The position numbers and the translations under genes were made by a program. From Janthinobacterium agaricidamnosum NBRC 102515 = DSM 9628 (GTDB lineage Bacteria > Pseudomonadota > Gammaproteobacteria > Burkholderiales > Burkholderiaceae_D): a DNA stretch of 64,000 nt. Numbering within the stretch: position 1 is the first letter of the stretch; every line of letters begins with the position of its first letter. The notes below the pieces were generated by a model. It was not told where the DNA came from and did no database searches. It saw only the letters and a program-made list of their open reading frames with translations. The stretch is taken from NCBI RefSeq assembly GCF_000723165.1, contig NZ_HG322949.1, positions 5,443,524 to 5,507,523 of the forward strand, given 5' to 3'. This document shows, one piece after another, positions 51,595-60,357 of the stretch.

Positions 51595-51878
51595 CGGCGC
51601 CGTGCCGTCGCCTCCAGCACCAGGTCGCTATCGGCCAGCGCCACGCACGGCAAGATATACCCCTCCTGCTTTTCTTCGCGGCTAAGACCGGGCCATTCGA
51701 TGCGGTAATGGACCTGGCCCGACACCATGCGGCACAAGCAGGTGCGGCAGCTGCCGTTGCGGCAAGAACTGGGCAGCCGCAGGCCGGCGCGCTCGGCGGC
51801 GACCAGCAGCGACACATCGGCAGCCGCGTCGAATTCCCATTCTTGCGGCATGATTTTGACGGTAAAAGGCGGGTTCAT
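51585..51878 (-). CDS. [2Fe-2S] ferredoxin
   Basis: This 97-residue plant-type ferredoxin has the cluster box C-R-N-G-S-C-R-T-C (CxxxxCxxC) and the distal cysteine in YILPCVALADSDL. The start ATG at 51878 follows 19 bp after the Gfo/Idh/MocA stop, so it is the last gene of the sugar operon. Such a ferredoxin is unusual in sugar catabolism; it may serve an oxygenase elsewhere or a redox step of the same pathway. It converges with the AraC gene. Confidence 0.85.
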   Translation of the reverse strand: MNPPFTVKIMPQEWEFDAAADVSLLVAAERAGLRLPSSCRNGSCRTCLCRMVSGQVHYRIEWPGLSREEKQEGYILPCVALADSDLVLEATARRRHP

Positions 51879-51897
51879 GCGCCCAGTGTAACAAGCC

Positions 51898-53055
51898 TCA
51901 CGACACTGGCGGCAAATCGGTCCAGCGGCCATCGTGTTGATGGCTGGACAATACCGCATCGATGAAGGCCATGCCGGCCACGCCATCGTCGACGGTCGGC
52001 AGCCAGCGCGCTGCGGGCGGAATCGGCAGACCGGCGTCGAGCGCAATGATGTGCTGTGCGGCATCGACATACAATTGCGCGAACGCTTCCAGATACCCTT
52101 CCGGATGGCCGGCCGCCATCCGCGTCGCATGCGCGGCGGCGGCGCTGCCGACCCGGCCCGGCGACAAGCGCTGCGGATTGCCGCCCTGTGGCGTGAACCA
52201 CAATTCGGTTGGTTTTTCCTGGTTAAAATCAAGCTGCGCCTTGCTGCCATATAAACGCAGGCGCACCGTGTTTTCGCAGCCGGTGGCGACCTGGCTGGCC
52301 CACAAGGTGCCGCGCGCGCCATTGGCGTAACGCAGCATGACTTGCACATGATCATCGATCGGACGGCCGGGAACGAAGGTATTCAATTCCGCCAGCAATT
52401 GGGTCGGCAACTGGCCGCTGACAAATTGCGCCAAATGATAGGCATGCGTGCCGACATCGGACAAGGTGCCGCCCGGTCCGGCGCGCAGCGGATCGTTATG
52501 CCAGTTGTGTTCGGCTCCCGTGTCGGCACGGCCGATTGATGCGGCCAGCCAGTCTTGCGCATACTCGACTTGCACCAGCCGCAATTCGCCGATCTCGCCA
52601 GCCTCGACCATCGCCTTGGCGTGGCGCACCATCGGGTAACCGGTGTAGGTATGGGTCAGCGCGAACAGCTTGTTCCGGCGCCGCGCCAAGGCCGCCAGCT
52701 GTTTTCCTTCGGCCAGCGAAATGCCCAGCGGCTTGTCGCAAATCACGTGGATGCCCGCTTCCAGGAAAGCGGTGGCGACCGGCGCATGCAAATGATTCGG
52801 CGTGACGATGACCACCACGTCGATGCCGTCGTCACGCGCGGCTTCCGCTTGCGCCATCAGCCGGTAATCGTTGTAACTGCGCTCTGCTGCGATGCGCACG
52901 TCGCGCGCGCTGGCCTCGGCCCGCACCGGGTCGCTCGATAGCGCGCCGGCCACCAATTCGTAGTGGTCGTCCAGCCGTGCCGCAATCCGGTGCACCGAAC
53001 CGATGAAGGCCCCTAGACCGCCGCCCACCATGCCTAATCTTAAACGTCGTTGCAT
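51898..53055 (-). CDS. Gfo/Idh/MocA family oxidoreductase
   Basis: This 385-residue NAD(P)-dependent sugar or inositol dehydrogenase has the N-terminal Rossmann motif MVGGGLGAFIGSVH and the signature CDKPLGISLAEGKQLA, which supplies the catalytic lysine. A GTLSDVGTHAYHLAQF segment contains the family histidine/aspartate. The ATG at 53055 follows GGGAGCGCAG and is the correct start. It is 24 bp after the isomerase gene in the ABC sugar operon. The substrate is not determined. Confidence 0.9.
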   Translation of the reverse strand: MQRRLRLGMVGGGLGAFIGSVHRIAARLDDHYELVAGALSSDPVRAEASARDVRIAAERSYNDYRLMAQAEAARDDGIDVVVIVTPNHLHAPVATAFLEAGIHVICDKPLGISLAEGKQLAALARRRNKLFALTHTYTGYPMVRHAKAMVEAGEIGELRLVQVEYAQDWLAASIGRADTGAEHNWHNDPLRAGPGGTLSDVGTHAYHLAQFVSGQLPTQLLAELNTFVPGRPIDDHVQVMLRYANGARGTLWASQVATGCENTVRLRLYGSKAQLDFNQEKPTELWFTPQGGNPQRLSPGRVGSAAAAHATRMAAGHPEGYLEAFAQLYVDAAQHIIALDAGLPIPPAARWLPTVDDGVAGMAFIDAVLSSHQHDGRWTDLPPVS

Positions 53056-53078
53056 CTGCGCTCCCGCTCGATTGTTGC

Positions 53079-54134
53079 TCAGCCTGACAGGCCCAGCAAT
53101 TGATTGATCTGTTCTTGTTGTACCCCGCTGCCGGCGAAATCGTCGAAGGCACGTTCGGCCACGCGGATGATGTGGCGGCGAATAAATTCCGCGCCCTCGG
53201 CCGCGCCGTCTTGCGGATGTTTCAGGCAGCATTCCCATTCCAGCACCGCCCAGCCTGGAAAATTGTATTGCGCCATCTTCGAGAAAATCGCGCCGAAGTC
53301 GATTTGCCCATCGCCCAGCGAGCGGAAACGGCCGGCCCGGTCTTGCCAGTCCGAAAAACCGCCATACACACCCTGCCGCCCATTCGGCCGGAATTCCGCA
53401 TCCTTGACGTGGAAAGCCTTGATGCGCTGATGGTAGATATCGATGAAGTCCAGATAATCGAGCTGTTGCAGCAGGAAATGGCTGGGGTCGTACAAAATGC
53501 TGGCGCGCGGATGCTGGCCGACGGCGTCGAGGAAACGCTCGAAGGTCACCCCATCGTGCAAGTCTTCGCCCGGATGCAACTCGTAGCACAGGTCGACGCC
53601 GGCATCGTCGAATGCATCGAGTATCGGCAGCCAGCGCTGGCCCAGTTCGGCGAACGCGGTCTCGACCAGGCCGGCCGGCCGTTGCGGCCATGGATACAGA
53701 TACGGCCAGGCCAGCGCGCCGGAAAACGTCACGTGGGCGGACAAGCCCAGCCGCCTGGAGGCGCTGGCGGCATGCAGCAGTTGTTCGGTGGCCCAGGCGC
53801 TGCGCGCGGCCGGATTGCCGCGCACAGGCGCTGCGGCAAAGTTATCGAACAGCGCATCGTACGCGGGATGCACGGCGATCAGCTGGCCCTGCAAATGGGT
53901 CGACAGTTCGCTAATTTGCAAGCCGCGCTTGTCGAGCATGGCGCCGATGTCGTCGCAATACGCCTGGCTGGCCGCGGCCGTCGCCAAATCGAACAGGCGC
54001 GGATCGGTCGGCAGCTGGATACCCTGGTAACCGAGCCCGGCGGCCCAGTCGGCCAAGTGTTCGAGCTGATCGAAAGGAAGCTCGTCGCCAATGAATTGGG
54101 CGAGAAAAATGGCCGGGCCCTGGATGGTTTTCAT
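53079..54134 (-). CDS. Sugar phosphate isomerase/epimerase (xylose isomerase-like TIM barrel)
   Basis: This 351-residue AP-endonuclease-2-type TIM barrel has metal-ligand residues in ELHPGEDLHDG, YDPSHFLLQ and HVKDAEF, in the expected order, and the late WECCLKHPQDG segment. It probably isomerises or epimerises an intermediate in the catabolism of the transported sugar, together with the adjacent Gfo/Idh/MocA enzyme. The ATG at 54134 is preferred to an in-frame upstream start. Confidence 0.9.
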   Translation of the reverse strand: MKTIQGPAIFLAQFIGDELPFDQLEHLADWAAGLGYQGIQLPTDPRLFDLATAAASQAYCDDIGAMLDKRGLQISELSTHLQGQLIAVHPAYDALFDNFAAAPVRGNPAARSAWATEQLLHAASASRRLGLSAHVTFSGALAWPYLYPWPQRPAGLVETAFAELGQRWLPILDAFDDAGVDLCYELHPGEDLHDGVTFERFLDAVGQHPRASILYDPSHFLLQQLDYLDFIDIYHQRIKAFHVKDAEFRPNGRQGVYGGFSDWQDRAGRFRSLGDGQIDFGAIFSKMAQYNFPGWAVLEWECCLKHPQDGAAEGAEFIRRHIIRVAERAFDDFAGSGVQQEQINQLLGLSG

Positions 54135-54161
54135 GGCAGTTTCCTTGTAATCTGGCAAAGA

Positions 54162-54195
54162 CGGGGACACAGCGCGGCAACAGCCGGTGTCCCCG
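54162..54195 (-). other. Hairpin between the SBP and isomerase genes
   Basis: CGGGGACAC (54162-54170) and GTGTCCCCG (54187-54195) pair over 9 bp around a 16-nt loop, just after the substrate-binding protein gene. Such structures stabilise or partly terminate operon transcripts, letting the binding protein accumulate. Confidence 0.5.
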
Positions 54196-54202
54196 CGCGG
54201 GT

Positions 54203-55168
54203 TTAAAACGGTGAATCAGGGAAATAGAATTGCTTGGCGTTGTCACGCGTGATCAGCACCGATGGAATGATGGTATTGGCCGGCAGCTTGGCGCCTTTCA
54301 AGCGCGCTTCGGTGGTCAACTTGATCGCGTCGTACATGAACTTCGGCGAATACGATACATCGGCCGTGATCAGCGGATCGGAACCATCGATGATTTTCTT
54401 GACCGCGCCCTTGGCGCCGGCGCCGCCGAACACTTGCTTGATGTCGCTGCGCCTGGCTTGCGCAATGGCTTTTTGCACGCCGATCGCCATGTCGTCGTCG
54501 GCCGCCCACACGGCGTCGATGTGCTTGAAGCGGGTCAGGTAATCCTGCATCACCTTGAACGCATCGTCGCGGTTCCAGTTACCGTATTTCGCATCGAGCA
54601 CCTTGATGCCCGGATTGGCTTTCATCACGGCGCTGAAGGCATCGTAGCGTTCATTGTCGAGCGTAGTCGGCATGCCGCGCAACACCACGATATTGCCCTT
54701 GCCATTCATGGCCTTGGCCAGGTATTCCGCTGGTAATTTGCCGAAGGCGGTATTGTCGCCCGCGATATACGCGTCTTGCGCTTCGGTATTGGTCAAGCCA
54801 CGGTCGACCACCGTCACATAGACGCCCTTGTTTTTGACTTGCGCCACCGGCTGGGTCAGCGACGCCGATTCGATCGGGAAAATCACCAGCGTATTGATCT
54901 TGTTGACGGTCAGCATATCCTGCAGCTGGTTCGCCTGTTCCGGTGCGGTGGCGGCCGTCTTGACGATAATTTTCAGACCGGGATGGGCTTTTTCCAGTTC
55001 AGCCTTGGCTTGATTGGCCCACCAGACGATGCCGGACGTAAAGCTGTGGGTGGCGGTTGGAATCGCCACGCCAACCACCAGCTTGTCACTTGCCGCAGTG
55101 GCCGCCTGCACCGACACCGCGCTTATTGCCAATACACCGGCGCCAACTATTCGGGTAATGCTTTTCAT
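54203..55168 (-). CDS. Sugar ABC transporter substrate-binding protein (CUT2 family)
   Basis: This 321-residue periplasmic protein has a signal peptide (about 1-23) and the ribose/xylose-type binding fold, with VGVAIPTATHSFTSGIVWW, IPVESASLTQP-like hinge text in VIFPIESAS, and AVWAADDDMAIGVQKAI. It captures the sugar for the adjacent permease and ATPase. The ATG at 55168 starts just before the signal peptide and has GGAGAGGAGC upstream. Hairpins flank the gene on both sides. Confidence 0.92.
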   Translation of the reverse strand: MKSITRIVGAGVLAISAVSVQAATAASDKLVVGVAIPTATHSFTSGIVWWANQAKAELEKAHPGLKIIVKTAATAPEQANQLQDMLTVNKINTLVIFPIESASLTQPVAQVKNKGVYVTVVDRGLTNTEAQDAYIAGDNTAFGKLPAEYLAKAMNGKGNIVVLRGMPTTLDNERYDAFSAVMKANPGIKVLDAKYGNWNRDDAFKVMQDYLTRFKHIDAVWAADDDMAIGVQKAIAQARRSDIKQVFGGAGAKGAVKKIIDGSDPLITADVSYSPKFMYDAIKLTTEARLKGAKLPANTIIPSVLITRDNAKQFYFPDSPF

Positions 55169-55188
55169 GGTGCTCCTCTCCAGGTGAT

Positions 55189-55213
55189 GGGCGCCGTTTC
55201 TCAGTCGGCGCCC
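55189..55213 (-). other. Hairpin between permease and SBP genes
   Basis: GGGCGCCG (55189-55196) and CGGCGCCC (55206-55213) pair perfectly around a 9-nt loop, directly upstream of the SBP ribosome site. It may protect the SBP end of a processed transcript. Confidence 0.5.
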
Positions 55214-55226
55214 TTTTATAAAACTA

Positions 55227-56231
55227 TTATTTCCTGCCGCGCTGCAAGAACGCCACGCCGATGATGACGATGCCTTGCACCGCCGCATTCAAGTACACGC
55301 TGATGATGCTGGTCAAGTTCAGGATATTGCTAATCACCGACAACAGGATCGCGCCGATGACGGTGCCGATGATGCGGCCCTCGCCGCCCTTCAGCGCGGT
55401 GCCGCCGACCACCACGGCGGCGATCGCTTCCAGTTCCCACAGCAGGCCGGTGGTCGGGGTCGCCGAACCGAGACGCGGCACGTACAGCACGGTGGCGATG
55501 CCGACGCAAATCCCCAGCAGCATATAGGTCGACATCTTGACCAGGTCGACATGGATCGCCGCGTAGCGCGACACTTGTTCGTTGGAACCGATCGCCTGCA
55601 CATGGCGGCCGAAGGCGGTGCGGTTCAAGATCACCGCGCCGGCCAGCGCCACCAGCAGAAAAATCCAGATCGGTATCGGCATGCCCAGCACGGTCGCGTA
55701 ATACACCGGGCTGTACAGGTCGGACAGCGTGCCGTCCAGCGTCAGCGCGCCGCCATCGGCCAGGTAGGTCAGGAAGGCGCGGAAAATGCCCAGCGTGCCC
55801 AGCGTGACGATAAATGGTTCGATATTACCTTTGGTAATCAACAAGCCATGCACCAGGCCGAATGCGGCGCCCAGCACGATGGCCATGGCGATGCCCAGCA
55901 CCACGATGGTCAGCGGCACCAGCATGACGCCGCCAAAACCCATCATCAGTTTGTTCATGAAATAAATCATGCAGCCGGCGATCAGCGCCGCCATCGAGCC
56001 GACCGATAAATCGATGCCGCCGGAAATAATCACGAACGTCATGCCGACCGCGATGATGCCGATGAAGGCGGTGCGCGTCAGCACATTCATCATATTGTCG
56101 ACGGTGGCAAAGTCGCTATTGAGCAAGGTCCCGGCGATGCACAGGGCGATCAGCCCCAGCAACGGCCCCACGCCCTTCAATCGGCCGAACAGGGTAGTCA
56201 ATGATGTGGTTTCAGTGCGTGCCGGTTGCAT
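55227..56231 (-). CDS. Sugar ABC transporter permease (CUT2 family)
   Basis: This 334-residue polytopic permease has the typical [18 protein letters not shown] motif at about 70-87, a [17 protein letters not shown] segment and the [24 protein letters not shown] loop that contacts the ATPase. The ATG at 56231 overlaps the ATPase end by 20 bp; a TTG two codons upstream is an alternative. Two ATPase cassettes and one permease type imply a homodimeric channel. Confidence 0.93.
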   Translation of the reverse strand: MQPARTETTSLTTLFGRLKGVGPLLGLIALCIAGTLLNSDFATVDNMMNVLTRTAFIGIIAVGMTFVIISGGIDLSVGSMAALIAGCMIYFMNKLMMGFGGVMLVPLTIVVLGIAMAIVLGAAFGLVHGLLITKGNIEPFIVTLGTLGIFRAFLTYLADGGALTLDGTLSDLYSPVYYATVLGMPIPIWIFLLVALAGAVILNRTAFGRHVQAIGSNEQVSRYAAIHVDLVKMSTYMLLGICVGIATVLYVPRLGSATPTTGLLWELEAIAAVVVGGTALKGGEGRIIGTVIGAILLSVISNILNLTSIISVYLNAAVQGIVIIGVAFLQRGRK

Positions 56232-57699
56232 GGGCAATCAACTCCTCTTCGGTCAGGTGCTCGATACCGAGCGTGGTTTGCAAAGTGCCGCTGCGCATCA
56301 CCGCGACGCGGTGGCACAAGCCGATCAATTCGATCAATTCGGATGAAATCACGATCACCGCACGGCCTTGCGCGGCCAGGCTGTGGATCAGGAAATAAAT
56401 GTCGCGCTTGGCGCCGACGTCGACGCCACGGGTCGGTTCGTCGAGCATGATGACTTGCGGATGCGAGTGCAAGAACTTGGCCAATGCCAATTTTTGCTGA
56501 TTGCCGCCGGATAACATGCGCGCCTTGCTGTCCAGGTCGCGGGTGCGGATATGAAACGCGTCGACCGCCGTGGCCAGCGCCTGTTTTTCCGCCTTCAGAT
56601 CCAGCCACGGATGGGCGTAACGCTCCATGGTCAGCAAGGTCAGATTCTCGCGCAAGCCCAGGTTCACATGCAAGCCCTTGCCCTTGCGGTCTTCGCTGAG
56701 GTAAGTCATGCCGTTGCGCATCGCCTGGCGCGGATTGCGCACGTCGACCGGCTTGCCATTGAGCGTGATCGTGCCGCCGCTGCGCGGACGCAAACCGAGC
56801 AACGCTTCGAACGATTCGGTGCGGCCGGCGCCGACCAGGCCGGCAAAGCCGAGGATTTCTCCGGCGCGCACCTCAAACGACACATCCTTGCTCCAACCCG
56901 GCACCGTCAGCCCGTCGACTTTCAGCAGCACCGGCGCGTCAACGGAGGGCACGGTTTTCGGCGGAAACATATCCGACAATTCGCGCCCGACCATCAAATT
57001 CGCCATTTGCTGGCGGCTCAGGCCGGCCGTCGCTTCGCGGGTGATAAACCGGCCGTCGCGCATGACGATCACTTCATCGGTATGGCGTTCGACTTCATCG
57101 AGCTTATGCGAAATATATAAAATCGTCGCGCCATCGGCCTTCAATTGCGCCATCAGCGCGAACAGGCGCCGGGTTTCCGCCGAGGTCAGCGTGGCGGTCG
57201 GCTCATCCATGATCAGGAAACGCGCCTTGCGCGACAGCGCCTTGGCGATTTCCACTAATTGCTTCTCGGCCACGATCAACTGGCGCACCTTGGTATCCGG
57301 GCTGGCATCCAGGCCGACTTGCTGCAGATAACGGGCCGCCTCGCTGCGCATCGCCGCGTCGTCGAGCAGCCAGCCCTTGCGCTTTTCATGGCCCAGGAAT
57401 ATGTTTTGAGCGATCGTCAAATGCTCGGCCAGATTGAATTCCTGGTGGATCAGCACGATGCCGCACGCCTCGGCGGCGCGCGAACTGCTGAACCGCCGGG
57501 CCTGCCCATCGATCAGCAACTGGCCGTCGCTGACGACTTCATAGCCGGCCAGGATCTTCATCAGCGTCGACTTGCCCGCGCCGTTCTCGCCCAGCAAACC
57601 GTAGACCCGCCCCGGCGCCAAATCGAAACTGACGCCGTGCAAGACCCGCACCGGTCCGAAATCCTTGCAGATATTCTGGAAGCTGACGGCAACGCTCAT
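56212..57699 (-). CDS. Sugar ABC transporter ATP-binding protein, two-cassette (CUT2 family)
   Basis: This 495-residue RbsA/XylG-like ATPase has two nucleotide-binding domains. The first has Walker [12 protein letters not shown] near residue 38, and its Walker B follows in [10 protein letters not shown]. The second (about 255-490) has the [13 protein letters not shown] signature and [12 protein letters not shown], while its own Walker A is degenerate, as usual in this family. The ribosome site GAGGTC lies inside a duplicated 14-bp sequence after the LacI gene. Confidence 0.95.
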   Translation of the reverse strand: MSVAVSFQNICKDFGPVRVLHGVSFDLAPGRVYGLLGENGAGKSTLMKILAGYEVVSDGQLLIDGQARRFSSSRAAEACGIVLIHQEFNLAEHLTIAQNIFLGHEKRKGWLLDDAAMRSEAARYLQQVGLDASPDTKVRQLIVAEKQLVEIAKALSRKARFLIMDEPTATLTSAETRRLFALMAQLKADGATILYISHKLDEVERHTDEVIVMRDGRFITREATAGLSRQQMANLMVGRELSDMFPPKTVPSVDAPVLLKVDGLTVPGWSKDVSFEVRAGEILGFAGLVGAGRTESFEALLGLRPRSGGTITLNGKPVDVRNPRQAMRNGMTYLSEDRKGKGLHVNLGLRENLTLLTMERYAHPWLDLKAEKQALATAVDAFHIRTRDLDSKARMLSGGNQQKLALAKFLHSHPQVIMLDEPTRGVDVGAKRDIYFLIHSLAAQGRAVIVISSELIELIGLCHRVAVMRSGTLQTTLGIEHLTEEELIAHATGTH

Positions 57700-57707
57700 C
57701 GCTGCGA

Positions 57708-57735
57708 CCTCATGGTTGATTCCTCATGGTTGATT
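57708..57735. repeat. 14-bp tandem duplication between lacI and the ATPase gene
   Basis: The unit CCTCATGGTTGATT occurs twice in tandem at 57708-57721 and 57722-57735, with a partial third copy. On the minus strand the unit carries an ATGAGG block, and the proximal copy provides the ATPase ribosome site. Confidence 0.6.
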
Positions 57736-57743
57736 TCTCATGA

Positions 57744-58790
57744 TCAAGTACTTCCCCGCAACACCAATTGATGCTCCAGCAAGACGCCCGGCACCACCGC
57801 GGTCGGATCGGCCAGCCGTTGCAGCAGCAGCCGCGCCGCCGTTTCGCCCAGCGCGCGCATCGGTTGCGCAATCGTCGACAGGCCCGGGTCGATGTGCGCG
57901 GCGATCGCGATATCGTCGAAACCGATCACCGCCACATCTTCCGGCACCCGCTTGCCGAGCTGGCGCAAGCCGTTCAGCACGCCGATCGCCAGTGTGTCCG
58001 AGACGGCGAAAATCGCCGTCGGCGGGTCTGGCTGCGCCATGATTTCCAGCACCGCCCTGGCGCCCGCCGCGTAGTCCAGGCTTTGCACGGTGCGCCGCCA
58101 TTGCGCGCGCGCTTCCAGGCCGGCGCCGTTCAGCGCCGCCAGGTAACCGTAGCGCCGTTGCCGCGCATACGCATAACGCTCATCGGAATTGATCAGGCCG
58201 ATACGCGTATGGCCCCGTTCCAGCAAATGGCCGACCGCATCGAAGGCGGCGCGCCGGTTGTCGATGCCGACATACGGCACCGCCACCGACGGATCGAATT
58301 CGCAGCACGCGACCCACGGCAAGCTGGCCGCCTCATGCGCCAACGCATGCTGGATGGTGTCCGGATCGAGGCAGATCGCGCCATCGGCGCGGCGCATGCG
58401 CAATAAATCGAAATAGGAACGCTCGCGGCCCTCATCCGCGCCCGTGTCGCACAACAACACGAAATAGCCATGCTCGCGCGCCACGGTATCGATGCCGCGC
58501 ACGATTTGCGCATAAAAAGGGTTGCCGACGTCAGGCACCATGGTCAGCAGCATGCGGCTTTCGGCGGTGCGCAAACTGCGCGCCAGATGATTCATGCGGT
58601 AACCAAGCGCCTCCACAGCGACCAGCACCTTGTCGCGCGTGGCGGGCCGCACGCCGCTCTGCTGGTTCATCACGCGCGAGACAGTGGCCACCGACACGCC
58701 GGCGCGGGCCGCGACAGCGCTGATCGACACCGACGGCTCGGGGGTGGCGGACGTCGCAGATGGGGTATGGGGAGGAACGGCTGGCTGCAT
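57744..58790 (-). CDS. LacI family repressor of the sugar operon
   Basis: This 348-residue regulator has the LacI helix-turn-helix SISAVAARAGVSVATVSRVMNQ at about 22-43 and a sugar-binding sensor domain (about 85-345). It heads the ABC sugar operon, 44 bp before the ATPase gene, and a perfect 20-bp palindrome lies just upstream of its start, so it probably represses itself and the operon. The inducing sugar is not evident from the sequence. Confidence 0.92.
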   Translation of the reverse strand: MQPAVPPHTPSATSATPEPSVSISAVAARAGVSVATVSRVMNQQSGVRPATRDKVLVAVEALGYRMNHLARSLRTAESRMLLTMVPDVGNPFYAQIVRGIDTVAREHGYFVLLCDTGADEGRERSYFDLLRMRRADGAICLDPDTIQHALAHEAASLPWVACCEFDPSVAVPYVGIDNRRAAFDAVGHLLERGHTRIGLINSDERYAYARQRRYGYLAALNGAGLEARAQWRRTVQSLDYAAGARAVLEIMAQPDPPTAIFAVSDTLAIGVLNGLRQLGKRVPEDVAVIGFDDIAIAAHIDPGLSTIAQPMRALGETAARLLLQRLADPTAVVPGVLLEHQLVLRGST

Positions 58791-58805
58791 AATGTGACAA
58801 ACCCA

Positions 58806-58825
58806 AAATGTAATCGATTACATTT
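58806..58825. promoter_or_regulatory. LacI-type operator of the sugar operon
   Basis: AAATGTAATCGATTACATTT is a perfect 20-bp palindrome with a central CG, as expected for LacI/GalR-family operators. It lies 16 bp upstream of the LacI start and 160 bp from the divergent TPR-oxygenase gene, so it may affect both. Confidence 0.75.
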
Positions 58826-58985
58826 ATAAGCCAGGATGGTCCGCGATGCAAGCACTGTTGATGTTGCAGCGCAGTAAGAAGAAATATATGGCCGGCACGG
58901 ATTTACACTCTGCTTTACACTAAAGCCCGATTAAGATGGCAGCTTCACGAAGCACGCTGATGGATAAAGTTTATGGGTAAACATT

Positions 58986-60338
58986 ATGGGTGAGAAAAAG
59001 CGCAGGCTGTCCACGCAAACGGCACCGCCTCATTCCAGCGCCGTCGCTCCGGCTGAGCAAGCCCGGCAATTGCTGCAATCCGGGCAACAAGCGCATCGGA
59101 GCGGTCAATTGATGGACGCCATCAATGCCTATCAGGCGGCCTGCAAGCTGGCGCCGGAACTGGTCGAGGCGCAGCATTTCCAGGGGCTGGCGATGTTGCA
59201 ACTGGGCCAGCGCGCCATCGGACTCGGCTTGCTGAAGCTGTCGATCAAACAGGCGCCCGGCAATGGCACTTTTCATTTCAACCTCGGCAATGCATTGCGC
59301 GATAGCGATCCGGCAACCGCGCTGCTTTCGTTCCAGCGCGCGGCCCAGCTGGTGCCGGACGATCACGATTTTGCCATCGTCCATGCCGAAACTTTGCTTC
59401 AATTAAAACATCTGCCGGAAAGCATCGCCGAACTGGAACGCGCCCATGTGTTGCGTCCGCAACGCTGGCAAAACCTGCAAGGCCTGGCGCAATTGTATTA
59501 CCGCACCGGCCAGCTGGCATTGGCGCGCCAGCGTTACCGTCAAGGCCTGGCCCTGCATCCGCAACTGGGACAGCATTGCCGCATCGCGTATGCCCGGCCG
59601 GATGCCGGCACACCGGAAAAAACCCGCATCCTGTCGCTGGCCGAGGTGCCGCAAACGGCGCTGGCCGATCAAGCGGCGCTGCAAGCGTTCAGCGAAGAAA
59701 TCGGCTTGGCGATCATCGATGATTTCCTGCCGGATCCGGCCGCATACCGCGCGGCAGCGCTGGACCTGCACTACCATCAGCAACGTTATGCCGGCCAGAA
59801 TTATCCGGGCCAGCAAACCGAAGGGACTGACTGCGAATCCATCATGCAGCGCATCGCGAATGCCTTGGGCCGTACCGTCAAATGCATGTCGCCCGACAAC
59901 GGTTCCTACCGCATCAGTTACGCCGACGCGGTGGCGCGCACCGACATTCACGTCGATAACGAAAGCGGCGACAACTTCAATGTTTATGCCGGCGTGCTGT
60001 ACCTGAATCCTCCCGAACAATGCCAGGGCGGCACCACGTTCTGGCGCCACAAGCCCAGCGGCTGGCAGCGGCGTCCGCCCGAATCCGAAGTGAAGCAAGC
60101 CGGTTATCCGAGCTTCAAGGATTTCCAAAAGAAATGGCTGCCGAATGCCCAAGTGCAGAAATTCAACGACTTGCAACAACAGCGCGATGCATGGCAAGCG
60201 CTGGTCGAAATACCGATGCGGCATAACCGCCTGATCGTGTATCGCGGCCATCATTTCCATTCGATCAGCAATGTATTTGGCAATACGCCGGACAATGGCC
60301 GGCTGGTGCAATTATTCTTCTTTGAAGTAGAGCCCTGA
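58986..60338 (+). CDS. TPR protein with C-terminal 2OG-Fe(II) oxygenase-like domain (DUF6445-like)
   Basis: This 450-residue protein has two or more TPR-like helical repeats in its N-terminal half (about 20-185) and a C-terminal double-stranded beta-helix-type domain (about 230-450). The latter carries ARTDIHVDN (probable H and D iron ligands), a CQGGTTFW strand and RLIVYRGHHFHSI with a distal histidine and basic residue, as in Fe(II)/2-oxoglutarate dioxygenases. The first part may recognise a peptide or protein substrate. No signal peptide is present. It diverges from the LacI gene. Confidence 0.75.
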   Translation: MGEKKRRLSTQTAPPHSSAVAPAEQARQLLQSGQQAHRSGQLMDAINAYQAACKLAPELVEAQHFQGLAMLQLGQRAIGLGLLKLSIKQAPGNGTFHFNLGNALRDSDPATALLSFQRAAQLVPDDHDFAIVHAETLLQLKHLPESIAELERAHVLRPQRWQNLQGLAQLYYRTGQLALARQRYRQGLALHPQLGQHCRIAYARPDAGTPEKTRILSLAEVPQTALADQAALQAFSEEIGLAIIDDFLPDPAAYRAAALDLHYHQQRYAGQNYPGQQTEGTDCESIMQRIANALGRTVKCMSPDNGSYRISYADAVARTDIHVDNESGDNFNVYAGVLYLNPPEQCQGGTTFWRHKPSGWQRRPPESEVKQAGYPSFKDFQKKWLPNAQVQKFNDLQQQRDAWQALVEIPMRHNRLIVYRGHHFHSISNVFGNTPDNGRLVQLFFFEVEP

Positions 60339-60357
60339 ACGTTTTATCAGGCGACGC

